DNA from: Capsicum annuum
Taxonomy: Eukaryota; Streptophyta; Magnoliopsida; Solanales; Solanaceae
NCBI RefSeq assembly: GCF_002878395.1
Contig: NC_061115.1
Coordinates: 94,799,364 to 94,863,363, forward strand
DNA length: 64,000 bases
Direction of reading: 5' to 3'
In this document: piece after piece, positions 12,497 to 24,690 of the stretch
Layout: each line of letters opens with the position of its first letter
Position numbering within the stretch: the stretch's first letter is position 1
Made by a program: the position numbers and the translations under genes
The notes under the pieces: generated by a model
What the model saw: the letters and a program-made list of their open reading frames with translations, nothing else
What the model was told of the DNA's origin: nothing
Databases searched by the model: none

Positions 12497-14148
12497 AGGT
12501 TTGAGCATTCCTTTAAACCCATTAACCTGGATATGTGTAGCTTAACCATCCTAAACTCAACCACGGGCTATATGGGTTCATTGTTATCCCCTAAATAAGC
12601 CTCGATGCGTGTAGCCATATAAATTGGAGATACTATCGAAGTAGGGGATTCCTATGTACCCTTCACTCTCCATGACACATATATACAAATGTAACATAGG
12701 GGATTCCCGTGTACCCCATGAGTATAGTATGTGGTCGCTATGATCAATCTTCATGTCGGCAAATATGAGTTTCCAGTGTCCGTCCATAGGACTCACACCT
12801 TTACGATTATCTATCACACCCTGCCATTGTTGCCCAATTAAAACCACTAGCACACAACTAAACTACCAAATCCATTTATTATTAATCAAGGCTATAAAAA
12901 GTGGTATCATCATATCGAATATAGCTTGAAAGCAAGGACCATAGCCAACCTTTTTGAAATAAGGGTATTCCCATGTACTCGGAGATTCCATTATCATTAG
13001 TTTACTTGAGGGATTCCCATGTACCCCACAATTAGTTCATTAGTATGTTTGCTTGGGGGATTCCCATGTACCCCACAAGGCTTTCAATTAAACTTGACCA
13101 TGACCACCAAAACCTTACCATTTAACTATTAAAACCATTTAAAAACATCCAAACCCAATTAGGGTTCTATTACCACTTTATACCATGCAAGGTTATCAAT
13201 AAAAGTTCAACAACGTAACAAAAGCATTCTCATAGGCATTTTATCAAACATGTTGAGAGTATAGTTTCGAAAACCAAAACCAAGTACCAATTAACTATTC
13301 TCATGCAACCACACATTCAAACCACCATTAAAACATAAAAAACCATAACTAAGACATGGGAAAACTATAATCAATGATTTATAACCAAAATCTACATCTT
13401 GTAATTCAAAATACAAAACCATACCACAATATACAATGAAAAAAATACATTAAATCATGCCTTTAATTTAAATAACAATGAGGGAGGAGTAACTTGCCTT
13501 AGATTATGAAGAAAACGGAGATAAACCATCCTTGTAAGCCACAAATTGATCTTATTGAAGAAATCCTAGCCTTCCTTGACCCAAGAGCCTTGAGAGAATT
13601 TGAGAGTGTTTAAGAGAGTTTAATTGATTTAAAAAAGGTTAATGAAGCCCCGAAAAGGTGCTTTGTGTTATGGGGTCTTAATAGGTTGAGAGGGGAAATG
13701 TCCAGAATACCCCCAACTGCAACTGTACAATTTTTTTGCATAAGGGTATGAACACACCCCCTCAAACCTTATCCTACCATACGAGTGGTACCCACCACTC
13801 TTACCATAGGCATTCCTTGGACCCCAAAACTGTCCAACATACGACCACCAAAGGCAACTCATACCTAAGCATATGATAAGTTCCCTAGAACTATACCTTT
13901 GGCAAATAGACTCCTCTAGGTTATATTTGGGCATCATACAGTTTGGCTTCATACCTCTAGTACCCTGACATATGACTAGTATGATCAATTTGTAACATGG
14001 ATATAAACCAACCAAACTATACTAATTAATATACGGCTAAGACCCCTCTAAATCATACTTGATCATACGAAAAGTGACCCTAGTCATATGATGTCGATAG
14101 AGTTACAAAATTAGGAAATTTTTAAGTATTAGAACCCAGGGTGTTTTA
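12497..14148 (-). repeat. 3' LTR of element B, truncated
   Basis: Minus-strand LTR beginning at 14148 after a polypurine tract. It aligns to the B 5' LTR from 21589 down to about 19951. The last roughly 764 bp of the LTR (5' copy positions 19187-19950) are missing here, so it is 1,652 bp instead of 2,403. It carries five copies of the GGGGATTCCCATGTACCCC motif (near 12643, 12696, 12961, 13011 and 13056). ORFs at 12584-12853 and 13668-14015 are chance readings of LTR sequence. Confidence 0.85.
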
Positions 14149-14161
14149 ATTCTCCCCTACT
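14149..14161 (-). promoter_or_regulatory. Polypurine tract of element B
   Basis: Minus strand reads AGTAGGGGAGAAT immediately before the LTR start. Upstream of it is a TTCGAGGATGAATGTTCC-type sequence typical of the 3' end of Tekay/Del-like elements. Confidence 0.75.
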
Positions 14162-14339
14162 TGGAACATTCATCCTCGAAAGACGAACAAAGCCGTATAA
14201 TAATGATTAATATCTCAATATCCTCATTTTGACCTTTAACAAAGTTAGAAAATAAAATGCAAGGAAATCAACCTTTCCTTCAATCAAAAACCAGAAAACA
14301 AAGAAGTTATGAAGATTACATACCTTAAGCATGAATATC

Positions 14340-15720
14340 CAGATTGGAAAACAAATGTGGATACTTGGACTTCATGTCTTATTCCACTTGCCATGTAGCC
14401 TCTTCCACTTTGTGGTTCCTCTATAGGACCTTTACCGAGGCCACTTTCTTAGTCTGCAACCGATAAACTTGATGATGCAAGATCTCAACCGGGATCTCCT
14501 CATAGGATAGAGAATCCAAAATACTAATATCCTATATAGGCACCACTTTTAATGGATCACCAACACACTTCCTCAACAGAGAGACATAGAATACCGGATG
14601 AATGGAGCTCAAACTAGAAGGCAACTCCAATTCATATGGAACATTACTAAGCCTTCTTAAAATCACCTAAGGACCAACATACCAGGGATTGAGCTTCCCT
14701 TTCATCCCAAACTGCATCACTCCCTTCATGGGAGATACCTTTAGGAACACCCTATCCCCAACCTCAAACTCCAAGTCCTTATACTTTACATACATATAGG
14801 ACTTTTGGCGACTTTGCATATCCTTAATCCTATCCTTAATCACCTCCACCTTTTTCATAGCTTGATAAACTAAGTCTGACCCAAACATATCTTCCTCACC
14901 AAGCTCGAACCACCCAATAAGAGATCTATACCTCCTGCTATACAATGCCTCAAAAGTGGCCTTCCCAATACTTGAATGGTAACTATTTTTGTAAGCAAAC
15001 TCTACAAGTGGTAGATGCTCAACTCAGCTACCACTATAATCAGTCACACATGTATAAAGAATATCCTCCAATATATGAATAGTCCTCTCTACTTACCCAT
15101 CCATCTGCGAGTGAAAAGAAGTACTCAGACTAGTCTTTGTCCCTAAACGTTTCTAAAATTACCACCAAAAGTGAGATGAAAATTAACTACCATGATCGGT
15201 GCCCCATGTAGCTTCACAATCTCTTAGAGGTACAACCTTGTATAATCCTCAGAAAAAAATTTAGTCTTCACTACTAAGAAGGGAGCCAACTTTGTCAACC
15301 TATACATGATGACCCAAATTGAATCCAATAAATTCTGAGACCAAGGAAGATCGATAACAAAATCCATGTAGATTACATCCCACTTTCATTTAGGCAACTC
15401 AATTTTTTGACACAATCCCCCGAGCTTGTTCAACATTCACTTGTTGATACACTATACATTTGGTAACAAAATTTGCCACATCCATCTTTATACCATTCCA
15501 CTAATACATCTACTTGAGTTCATGATACATTTTGGTTGAATCGGGATAAAAAATATAGCATGAATCTTGTGCCTTAGCCAAGATCCTTTCTCACAAACCA
15601 TCGATGTAAGGAACACATAACCTCTCTTGGTACCGTAAGGTACCATCACCACCAATCTCAAGTACCATCACCTTTTTCCCACCTACATTACCCTTAATAT
15701 TCATCAAGAAAGGATCTAAC
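14340..15720 (-). pseudogene. pol: Element B integrase and chromodomain-like tail
   Basis: C-terminal pol of element B. Around 14920-15480 the integrase core is recognisable only in broken frames. The piece 14667-14945 is open and reads SLIGWFELGE, then QSRQKSYMYVKYKDLEFEVG, DRVFLKVSPMKGVMQFGMKG and KLNPWYVGP. That is the integrase end and GPY/F module of Ty3/gypsy elements. Further on (14640-14340) come a PVFYVSLLRKCVGDP stretch and a VASVKVL..NHKVEEATW...KYPHLF segment, the degenerate chromodomain-like tail of the Tekay/Del clade. Integrase inserts the cDNA, and the tail is thought to steer insertion to heterochromatin. Stops in most segments show it is dead. Confidence 0.8.
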
Positions 15721-16440
15721 ATTTTTTCTGCTTAATTTTTGCACCAAGAGATGAATGCACCACTTTTTGTACCAACACACCACCATTCTTGGAGTTTAAG
15801 TAACAAAATCCAAGGTTAGACAAATGGTGAATATCCTTCACCAACTCCAGCTTCTCCTTTTCCATATGATCTACACTCCCCATGGATAACCTGCTAAGAG
15901 CATCAGCTACCAAATTAGCTTTACCTAGGTGGTATTGAAGACTCATGTCATAGTCTTTGAGAAGCTCAAGCCATCTCTTCTCCTGAAATTTTGATATTTT
16001 TGAGTGAACGCATACCACATGCTCTTATGATCCAAGAAGATTTCCACGTGTACTCCATTAAAATAATGCCGCTAGATTTTAAATACAAACACCATAACTA
16101 ATAGTTCCAAATCATGAGTAGGATAGTTGCTCTCATCTATATTTAACTTCTTAGAAGGATAGGCTATCACCTTACAATGTTGCATCAAAACACAACCAAG
16201 CACCACCTGAGATGCATCACAATAAACCACAAACCCCTCAGTGCCCTCTAGCAAGGTTAAAACTGGAGCCAAAGTTAGCTAATCCTTTAGCTTCTCGAAA
16301 CTACCTCACAAGCATCTAAGAAGGAGAATTTTACCTTGTTTTAGGTCAACCTAGTCAACGAGGTATCTACTATTGAAAAACTCTCTATAAACCTCCTATA
16401 GTATCCAGCAAAACCCAAGAAGTTCAAAATGTTTGTTGGA
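15721..16440 (-). pseudogene. pol: Element B RNase H
   Basis: RNase H region of B on the minus strand. The piece 16072-16272 reads from LLEGTEGFVVYCDASQVVLG through VLMQHCKVIAYPSKKL to [18 protein letters not shown]. The piece 15716-16018 continues with [36 protein letters not shown] and an acidic linker toward integrase. RNase H removes the RNA strand during reverse transcription; the metal-binding D of the YCDAS motif is kept. A frameshift and stop near 16020-16070 separate the two pieces. Confidence 0.85.
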
Positions 16441-17232
16441 GTCGTGGGTCTAGGCCACTTCTTAACCACTGAACCTTTTACGGATTCACTATGATCCCCT
16501 TACTGGAAATAATATGACCCAAAAAAGTGACAACGTTCAACCAGAATTCACATTTTGAGAATTTGGCATACAACTATTGCTCCTTAAGGTCTGCAACATA
16601 ACATGAAGGTGATTGGCATAATCCACCTCACTCGTAGAATGCACCAGGATGTTATCTATCAACATAACAATAAATAGATTAAGAAAATAATGAAAGACCT
16701 TATTCATCAAATCTATAAATGCTGCCAGAGTTTTGGTCAACAAAAATGACATCACCAAGAACTCAAAATGCCCATACAAATTATGGAAGGCAATCTTAGG
16801 GATATGTACTTTCTTAATCTTAAGTTGATGAAACTTAGATCGAAGATCAATATTAGAAAAGAATTTTGCACTTTGCAACTGATCAAACAAGTCATATATC
16901 CTTGGTTGAGGATATTTGTTCTTAACCATCACCTTATTTGATTATCGATAGTCAATACATATTCGAAGGGAACCATCCTTCTTACACATGAATATCACTA
17001 GTGCACCCCATGAAGACATACAAGGATGGATAAAACCCTTATCCAAAAGATCCTTATGTTGCTCCTTAAGCTCTTTCAATTCAGTTGGAGCTATTCTATA
17101 AAAGAGAATAGAAATTGGACAAGTGTTCAGAACTATATCAATCCCAAACTTAATCTCCCTATCAAGAGGAACACCATGATGGTGATCAAGGAATTCCTCA
17201 AAAAATACATTCCCCATCGGAATCAAATACAA
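16441..17232 (-). pseudogene. pol: Element B reverse transcriptase, catalytic DD changed to DN
   Basis: RT palm and fingers. The piece 16942-17232 reads FGIDIVLNTCPISI, then TELKELKEQHKDLLDKGFIH and FMCKKDGSLRICIDYR. The piece 16537-16932 reads VKNKYPQPRIYDLFDQLQSA, KFFSNIDLRSKFHQLKIKK and FLVMSF. The catalytic box, normally FIDD in this clade, reads LIDN: D at 16654-16656 followed by N at 16651-16653. The second aspartate is therefore lost and activity is not expected. Several conserved glycines and prolines are also changed, showing long drift. Confidence 0.88.
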
Positions 17233-17239
17233 AAAAAGA

Positions 17240-17790
17240 ACCTTCGAGTTAGAACTTTTAACCTAGGCCAAATAATAGATATACCCCTTGGAGATTAATC
17301 TCTGGGTTCTAAGATATGAGTTAAACCTCCCCTTAGAAACTAGGGAACCACCCTCCCATTCAGTAACCAGCTTACTAGGGAACCTAAAGACAATCTTATG
17401 TGTCCGACAGTCTAAGGACGTGTAGCATGAGTATTACCAATCCATACCCAGAAATATCAAAATCCATAATATCTAATTCATACAAATCCATCAAAGTATC
17501 CTTAATACCAACAGATACCACACAACCTTAAAAGACTCTTTTAGTAATCACAGAGTCACCTACTAGGGTAGAAATAAAAAAGAATCTAAAATAATCTTGG
17601 GACCAAAACAAAGATACACAACAACAAATGGGGTCACATAAGAGAGAGAAGACCCCAAATCAAGTAAACAATACATATTATGAGAAAAGAGTTTTAACAT
17701 AACAGTCATGACATCAGTGATGCCTCGAACTCCTACCCAATTATAAGTGCATATAAATAGTTTTGACCACTAGATGATGAACCCTTTGGT
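17240..17790 (-). pseudogene. pol: Element B protease region
   Basis: Between gag and RT the minus strand reads, across frames, as a Ty3/gypsy retropepsin. An LDLGSSLSYVTPF active-site segment lies near 17660, normally DPGAT/S in this clade. Later parts include LGMDW, FPSKLVTEWEG, and a LISKGYIYYLA segment near 17250-17310. Several stops interrupt it. It would have cleaved the Gag-Pol polyprotein in the particle. Confidence 0.7.
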
Positions 17791-18974
17791 GCCAACGCTG
17801 ATGATGAAGTAATTTGAACCTTATTCGGCCCTAAAGCAACATTAACAACCAGGCAGTTTCTAAGCATATGGCCTGGATGACCATATTTAAAGCACCTATC
17901 CTTCCCCTTATCTCAAAAACCCAAATACAATCGCCTATAGAACCTATATAGAGGACATAATAAAGTCGACTGAGCCTCTTTAGCTTAAGATTGGTCACTC
18001 TGTGCCCTAAAGTTGTCACCACCCTACTGACGCCTATCTCTTGATTGCTTTGGGTAGGGAGTACTAGCTGTGGAGAAAGAACCAAAACTCCCCCACTTCT
18101 TTTTTGGCCACTTACCTCCATCCCTAACACCTTGTTGTTGGCTACCACCCTACTTAGAAAACCTAAACTTCTTACCCTACCTTTTTGCCTATCATAGTTG
18201 GCTTTATCTTTTGCTCCTCCACTTATTGCATATAAACAACAAACCTAGAGATGTCCATGTCCTTAATCTGCAAGAATGATTTACTTTTAAGGATCAATTC
18301 ATCTGATAGTCTTGAGATAAACTTTCTCATCCTGGTCCTCATATCCGACACTATTTTCAAAGCATACTGAGAAAATGGTGAAACTTTAAGGCATATTCTT
18401 TTACCATTATCTTTCCCTATTTCAGATTAACAATTTCCTCTACTTTTTCATTCCTCAACTCCTAAGGAAATAAGTAGTCCATAAATGCATTGGAGAAAGT
18501 CTCCCATAAAGATGACTCCTCAATATCACCCATTTACCTATCCCATTCCTCGTATCAATGGTATGCCGCGTCCTTCAGCAGGTAGGCAGCAAACTCTACC
18601 CCTTCTAAATTCATTGCATAACCCTAAAAATCTTTTCTATTTTATCCATAAAACCCTGAGGATCCTCCTCCACCTTAACACCAATGCAAGTTAGAGGACA
18701 CAACCTCATGCACTGGCCAACCCTTATGGACTTAGAAGATAGAGTAGCATACGTAAATATGAATCGATGAAGTTAGCAATTATATGAATAGACTGCTGAA
18801 TCTTAGCATTCATCACATTATCCTGAGAAGGGCTAGAGGGAACCGGTGAAACTTCCAGGAAATCAGGGACTGGACCCTAAACTGAGTATGGATCACATAA
18901 GTAAAGCGTGTCAGATCAATATCATACCTAGTTAGGACAGAGGATTTATTTTGAACTTCAGATCGTCGAGGCAT
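17791..18974 (-). pseudogene. gag: Element B gag with zinc knuckle
   Basis: Gag of B. The probable start is the ATG complementary to 18972-18974 (MPRRSEVQNK), just inside the PBS. The central gag domain is visible around 18330-18700 with NLKQGKIMVKEYALKFHH. A zinc knuckle near 17842-17900 reads CFKYGHPGHMLRNC, a CCHC motif whose second Cys has become Tyr. A long open piece (17831-18148) covers the basic, Ser/Gly-rich linker before the knuckle. Stops and frameshifts occur throughout. Elements A and B share this gag type. Confidence 0.82.
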
Positions 18975-19169
18975 GATCTAAAAATAAACAAATGAAAATA
19001 AAAGAAGATTCAAGAACTTAGACTCTAATGTTTGAAAATAGAACTCAAAATAGAGAAATATTTTCTAAATTCCTTGTAACCTCTTCCTTATAAGTTTGGT
19101 GCACTACACACCCTTAAAAGAAACTCTACTTGATATGGCTTTGTGGACTCCTAATTATCCATGAACCTA

Positions 19170-19183
19170 GGGCTCTGATACCA
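19170..19183 (-). promoter_or_regulatory. Primer-binding site of element B (initiator tRNA-Met)
   Basis: Minus strand reads TGGTATCAGAGCCC, matching the complement of the plant initiator tRNA-Met 3' end. It lies three bases inside the end of the 5' LTR. Confidence 0.9.
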
Positions 19184-19186
19184 ACT

Positions 19187-21589
19187 TGACAATACTTAAA
19201 CCTAGGTCCTTGTTGTAATGGGCCTCCCAAGTCCAATTAGGACCGGGGACCACCCTTGATACCCATTTCAACCTCCAAAATAGTGTATTAGAAGATACAC
19301 CCTTGATACACATACCCTGAGTTGAATGAATTCCAAACATATAACAAGATAGTGTATTAGAAGATATAATGACTTTGGGGTAAGTCTACTTCCTAGACCA
19401 ACCCAAGCAAATCAGTCCATCCAATAACCAATAAAACAGAGACAATAACCTAATAAGTTTATACATATAATCTAAAACAAATAGAATAACCATAAATTAA
19501 ATATAGTCCACCAATGTCATCCCCAATACCAATGCCAATTCCAAGGCTCACACCAATACCATCATTGGCCATACCAACCCATAGTAGTCCCAAAAGTTAA
19601 ACAATACTCAGTCGGTATATTCCCCTACCATAGAAAAAACCAAAGTCTACAAAATGTCCAAAGTGTGTAAAGAAAGCCACGAAATGAAATAGTGCCTTCC
19701 AGAGTATGGAATCTCACCACTTAAATCTAATACAAGCTGATCCCAATTCCAATTACTGAGTAAGACTAGTAGAATGGCTAGTTCCAACATCACATAGGGA
19801 TATAGCCGCCCGAAGATGGGTTAGCGGATGAATGCTAGCAAGCACTTAGGATAAGGATAAAATAATACCAACGTTCAAAACAAAGAAAACAACCATATGC
19901 ATACACATTCATACATATATATATATAATCCATGCCAGGAAATGGAACTAGGTTTAGCATGCCTTTAAAACTATTAACCTGGGTATGTGCATCTTAACCA
20001 TCCTAGAACTATCCATGAGCTATATAGGTTCAGTGTTACCACCTGAACTAGACCTGATTCATGTCACCGCACGTACCAAAGATACCATAGGAGTAGGGGA
20101 TTCCTATGTACCCTTCACTCTTTATGTTACATACATAAAAGTGTAACTTAGGGGATTCCCATGTACCCCATGAGTATAGTATGTGGTCACTATGGCCAAT
20201 CCTCATGTCGACAAACATGAGTTTCATTGTCCGTCCATTGGACTCACATATTCATGATTAGGTATCAAACCCCGCCATTATTGCCCAATTAAAACCATTA
20301 GCACATAACCAAACCGCCAAATCCATTTATTATTAATAAAGGCTATTAAAGGGTTATCATCATTCTAATTGTAGCTTCCAAGCAATGTCCTTAGCAGACC
20401 TTTTTAAAGAAGGGATTCCCATATACCCGAAGATTCTATTATCATTAGTTTACTTGGGGGATTCCCATGTACCCCACAAGTAGTTCATTTTTTATTTACT
20501 TGGGGGATTCCCATGTACCTCACATGGCTTTCAATTAACCATGTCCATGACCTCCAATACCTTACTATTTAACAATTAAAACCATATAAACCAATTTAGG
20601 GTTCCATTACCACTCTATACTCTACAAGGTTTTCAATAAAAGTTCCATAATGTAACAAAAGCATTCTCATAGGCATTTCATCAAACATGTTGAGGACATA
20701 TAGTTTCCAAAATCAAAACTAAGTACCAAATAACCATTTGCATGCTACCACACATTCAAACCACTATTAAAACATGAAAAACCATAATTAGACATAGGAA
20801 AACCATAACCAACCATTCCTAACCAAAACCTCCAACTTATAATTCAAAACCGAAGACATACCACAATTATTCCATGAAAGCCATACATTAAATCATGAAT
20901 TTAGCTGAACTTATAGTGAGAAGGAAGTAATATGCCTTATATTACAAAAATGACGAAGAGAAACCACCCTTGTAAGCCTTAAATTGATCTTATGAAAGAA
21001 ACTCTGGCATTTCTTAACCCATGAGCCTTGAGAGATTTGAGTGTATTTAAGAGAGTTTGATTGATTGATAATAGGTTAATGAATCCATAAAAAAATGCTT
21101 TATGTCAGGCGGTCTTAAAGGTTTATGAGGGGAAATGTCCAGAATAGCCCCAACTTAAACTGTACAAATTTTTTACAGGATTGTACAACCACACACCCTC
21201 TAACCATACCCTACCATATGAGTAGTACCCACCACTCATACCCTAGGTATCCTTTGGTCCTAAAATTGTCCACCATATGACCACCAAAGACAACTCATAC
21301 CCAAGCATATAATAAGTACCCAAGAACTGTATCTTAGGCAAAATAGACTCATCTAGGTTAGACTTAGGGCATCATATGATTTGGCATCATGCCACTAATA
21401 CTTTAATATATGACTAGTATGATCCATTCTTTCCTTGGATAGAAATAAACCAAATCACACTAATTAATGTACGACCAATACCCCCTCCCCAAACCTTACC
21501 CAATCATATGACAAGTATCCCCCATCATATGATGTCCAGAGAGTTCAAAACTTAGGAAATTTCTAAGGATCGAAACCCAGGGTGTTTCA
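19187..21589 (-). repeat. 5' LTR of element B, complete
   Basis: Minus-strand LTR from TGAAACACC (21589) to ...GTCA (19187), 2,403 bp. Both ends are defined by the PBS and by alignment to the 3' LTR and to element A. It contains the GGGGATTCCCATGTACCCC repeats (20094-20525), an AT-rich promoter-like middle and a TATATATA run near 19915-19926. No coding content. The long LTR, Met PBS and chromodomain-like pol tail fit the Tekay/Del group. Confidence 0.9.
20094..20525. repeat. Five copies of a 19-bp LTR motif
   Basis: Variants of GGGGATTCCCATGTACCCC near 20096, 20152, 20412, 20456 and 20503. The same five occur in the 3' LTR, and a related copy on the other strand lies near 30716 in the plus-strand LTR fragment. 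The motif is partly self-complementary at its ends (GGGG...CCCC). Confidence 0.8.
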
Positions 21590-22986
21590 ATTATTAAGCT
21601 CTCCCTATTTCTTGAGAGCTTAGTCTACATTCTTAGTTTGCTTTATATGTTTAATATATGATAAGGGCCTTGTCTTGGTGTACATTACTCTTACTTATTT
21701 AGAGGCTTCACGGATAGTTTAATTATGATACATATGTTACCTTTCATTTTTTTATTTTATGTCATTTTATTTATGAAGCCTATGTTTTATTTAGACTAAT
21801 TAATAAAGTCTTTTTCCTTATAACATATTTTGAAATATATTCTAGTAAATTCTTATTTCATACACCATTATATTCTCTTGTGAAAGAAATGACATTGACT
21901 CTCTACCATGTCTAGATTCTAGGCTCAAGGCATGACAAACTTGGTCTAGGTTTGACAATGTCATATGTGTGTATCATCATTCATTGTATTATTAATGAAA
22001 ATACTACCATTGATAAATACCATGTTTTAAAGGTAAATGAACCAACTTCTAAAAACTTAATCAAGGAATGGGCCAATAAGATCTATTAGATAAGATTATG
22101 GAATGACTTAATTGTGAGATGTGATAGCAAGATTGATTATTTGATATTGTGATTGAAATAGTTTGCAAACCCCTCATGGATCCTCTCTTGGAAACTTAGG
22201 ATTGGAAAGTGTATACCATTGGACAAGCTTGCATCATACTCATATTATGTATCATCATTATCATACTCATCTACTATATCCTATTTGCTTGACTACATAT
22301 ATGAACTTTTCTTATCTTATCATTATTTTCTAGATTGGTATGGTAATTTCTATAATACTATGTTGGTAAAATTCTCTCATGATATGATTTTTTTATTATT
22401 TTTATTTTAGAGACATGTACATATCTTATTTAGTTGAACTAAACAGATTGTCTTGTTAAATGTTGTTATTTATTAAAGTAGGGTGGTTTTCCTGAGTGCA
22501 AGTTTATTTAGTTTGTTTGGATAGGTTGTGTGATAGTCCTCATCATTATTTTGGATTAGGGTCAGTTGTCGATAATATTCTCTTAGTACATGTGTTTCAT
22601 ATTAACCTTTGCTTTTTCGCACCTTACGTGTAGGTACTGAGCGAGTATCCTGAGTATTAATTATGATTTTTATTGTATACTTTATAGAGTTGAGGTAATA
22701 TATATATATAAATATATATAGATATTACCAGGTATGAGTGATTTTGTTGCCGAATTGATAGTATTTTTTGAATAATTGCCAGCTAAAAATATCTTTTAAT
22801 TCCTAAACTACTAATTACTTTTGTAATGGCAATTAGAATGATGTTAACTCCTATTTATTCATTATCTATGTCACGTCATATGTTCTATGGATACAAGCTA
22901 TTTAATGCCCCGAAGGATTCTTTTTTTTATCTGGACCCCGAGAGTTATTTCTTTTGATCTCCATCTTTTTACCTGTAATATATATT

Positions 22987-23052
<66 letters not shown>

Positions 23053-23690
23053 AATATATATATATATATTGCTTCATCATTCTTTTTCTAATTCTCTGCT
23101 TTTTGGAGTTGTTTTTTCGGTTAGGATATGTTGTTCTATACCAGTAGGTGTGATATGTGCCATCAAAGTCTTAATTTTTTATCATGACATATGTCAAGGG
23201 TCCAACACAAGTCTTGAGTTTCACATAATGTAGAGTTTCAAAGAATAATGATGATATGAAAATCTATTTGCATCCTAATGTAGTACTTGTACCTCATTAA
23301 AGATGACACTCTACTTAAGTCTTAGGTATTTATGTTATGCTATATCTAAGGTCCAAACACTCTATGTGTATTCATGTCTATGTTATATTCCTTGAACAAG
23401 GAGAATATAATTCAGAAAATGATCCTAATCTTACTTTATGATTGTAGGACTTTAAATCCTTTTTTATAATGCTAATGGTCCATGAACTCATAGCTGATGT
23501 TATGCTCATCCCTATAAACTCATACATTACGATATGTTCCAAACTCATCTTATGTCATGTGTATATAGAGTCTAACAACCCAACTCATTATTATGATGAA
23601 AATATGAAGTCAAAACCCCCACCAAATTTTACTTATGAGATTTTTGAGAGATTTAGGGTTGGGCTAGTCTTCAATGAATTTTGAGGATGT
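21590..23690. other. Unassigned AT-rich non-coding sequence
   Basis: Right flank of element B. AT-rich, with two TA-rich runs and small ORFs that do not resemble known proteins (22219-22410 and 23469-23684). Some phrases, such as the TTTTTCGCACCTTACGTGTA segment near 22613, look like LTR sequence, but I cannot place boundaries or a family. Confidence 0.35.
22993..23069. repeat. (TA)n microsatellite
   Basis: Almost pure TA dinucleotide repeat of about 77 bp with single extra A interruptions. A shorter run lies at about 22697-22722. ORFs of I/Y repeats read from it on both strands are artefacts. Confidence 0.95.
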
Positions 23691-24690
23691 AATACTTCAG
23701 GAAAATCAAGCATTAATTTGGGTACTGGTGGTGATATTTGAGTCAATTTTTATATAGATAATTTTTTTTAAAATGTAGTAATTTTAAGCACTTGAAATAG
23801 AGATGGAAAACATCAGTTATAGCATTTATCGTGGAGGGGTATGTTTGCAATGTCATATTTTGAGGAATGTGTTGTAAAATGGTCATGACAAGAGAGAGGA
23901 CTCGAGATTATACCACGTGACTACTTTTAAAAAAAGGGATCCTCTGTAGTATCACTACTTTTTTCTAAAAAGGTACCTCCACTGTGGAAGCCAGTATAAC
24001 ATCGCAAACTGCTATAGCGGTAACACACTATTTGACAATTTTAAAAACTCAAAAAATGTTTTTCCTACCCACTTTTCCAAAAAATGTGTTAGGGCTTAGA
24101 AAGGGTGATTTCTGTAGAATTATTGATGTTTTCATCTTTGGTGGTAAATTTCTTGCATTATAGACTTGAATTAAATCTTATAATCCATAAAAATCATTTG
24201 AAAAATTATGCATGGAGGAAGTTGACGGTTTATCCCTAGTTCATAAAATTGATGTAAATTGGTGGGAATGACTATAAAATCAATAAATAATAATCCCTAG
24301 GGCTTTAGGAAACGCTAATAGGAATAGAATCTTAGTTATTCATGCTAAATAATGTAGGGTTCATGAGGTTTAAGAAAAACATAATGATTTAAGGCAATGT
24401 TGTAATTAAAATAGCTATTTATTAATCCCTACTAGTTCAAGAAAGATGAACTCATTAAAATACATGTATAACCTTATTGTTATAGATCAAGAGAAAGTTT
24501 AATGGGACAAGAATGGCAACTTGAGGCCTAGAAGTGTTGTTGAGTGAGGAATTGGGGTATGTTACTATTTATTGTAGCAATTAGACTTGCTTGACTTTGT
24601 GCTTATACGAATTGAATGTTGTGATGACTTTAGATCACTACTTGTGATTATTGATTGACTGCATTTTCATAACTATTATTGTTGTTGAGT
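23691..24690 (+). repeat. Possible LTR fragment
   Basis: Non-coding. It includes a GTGGAAGCC...GCTATAGCGGTAACAC region (about 23975-24035) resembling, in opposite orientation, the CTATCGCGG/CTCCGTGGCA region of the element E LTR (26340-26400). This suggests a diverged LTR of a related family. No ends or TSD are visible. Confidence 0.35.

Noticed and set aside
13668..14015. 115-codon minus-strand ORF
   Set aside because: Lies wholly in the B 3' LTR. The matching part of the 5' LTR is not open, and no similarity is visible.
22887..23147. ORFs with long I/Y runs on both strands
   Set aside because: They are translations of the TA microsatellite.
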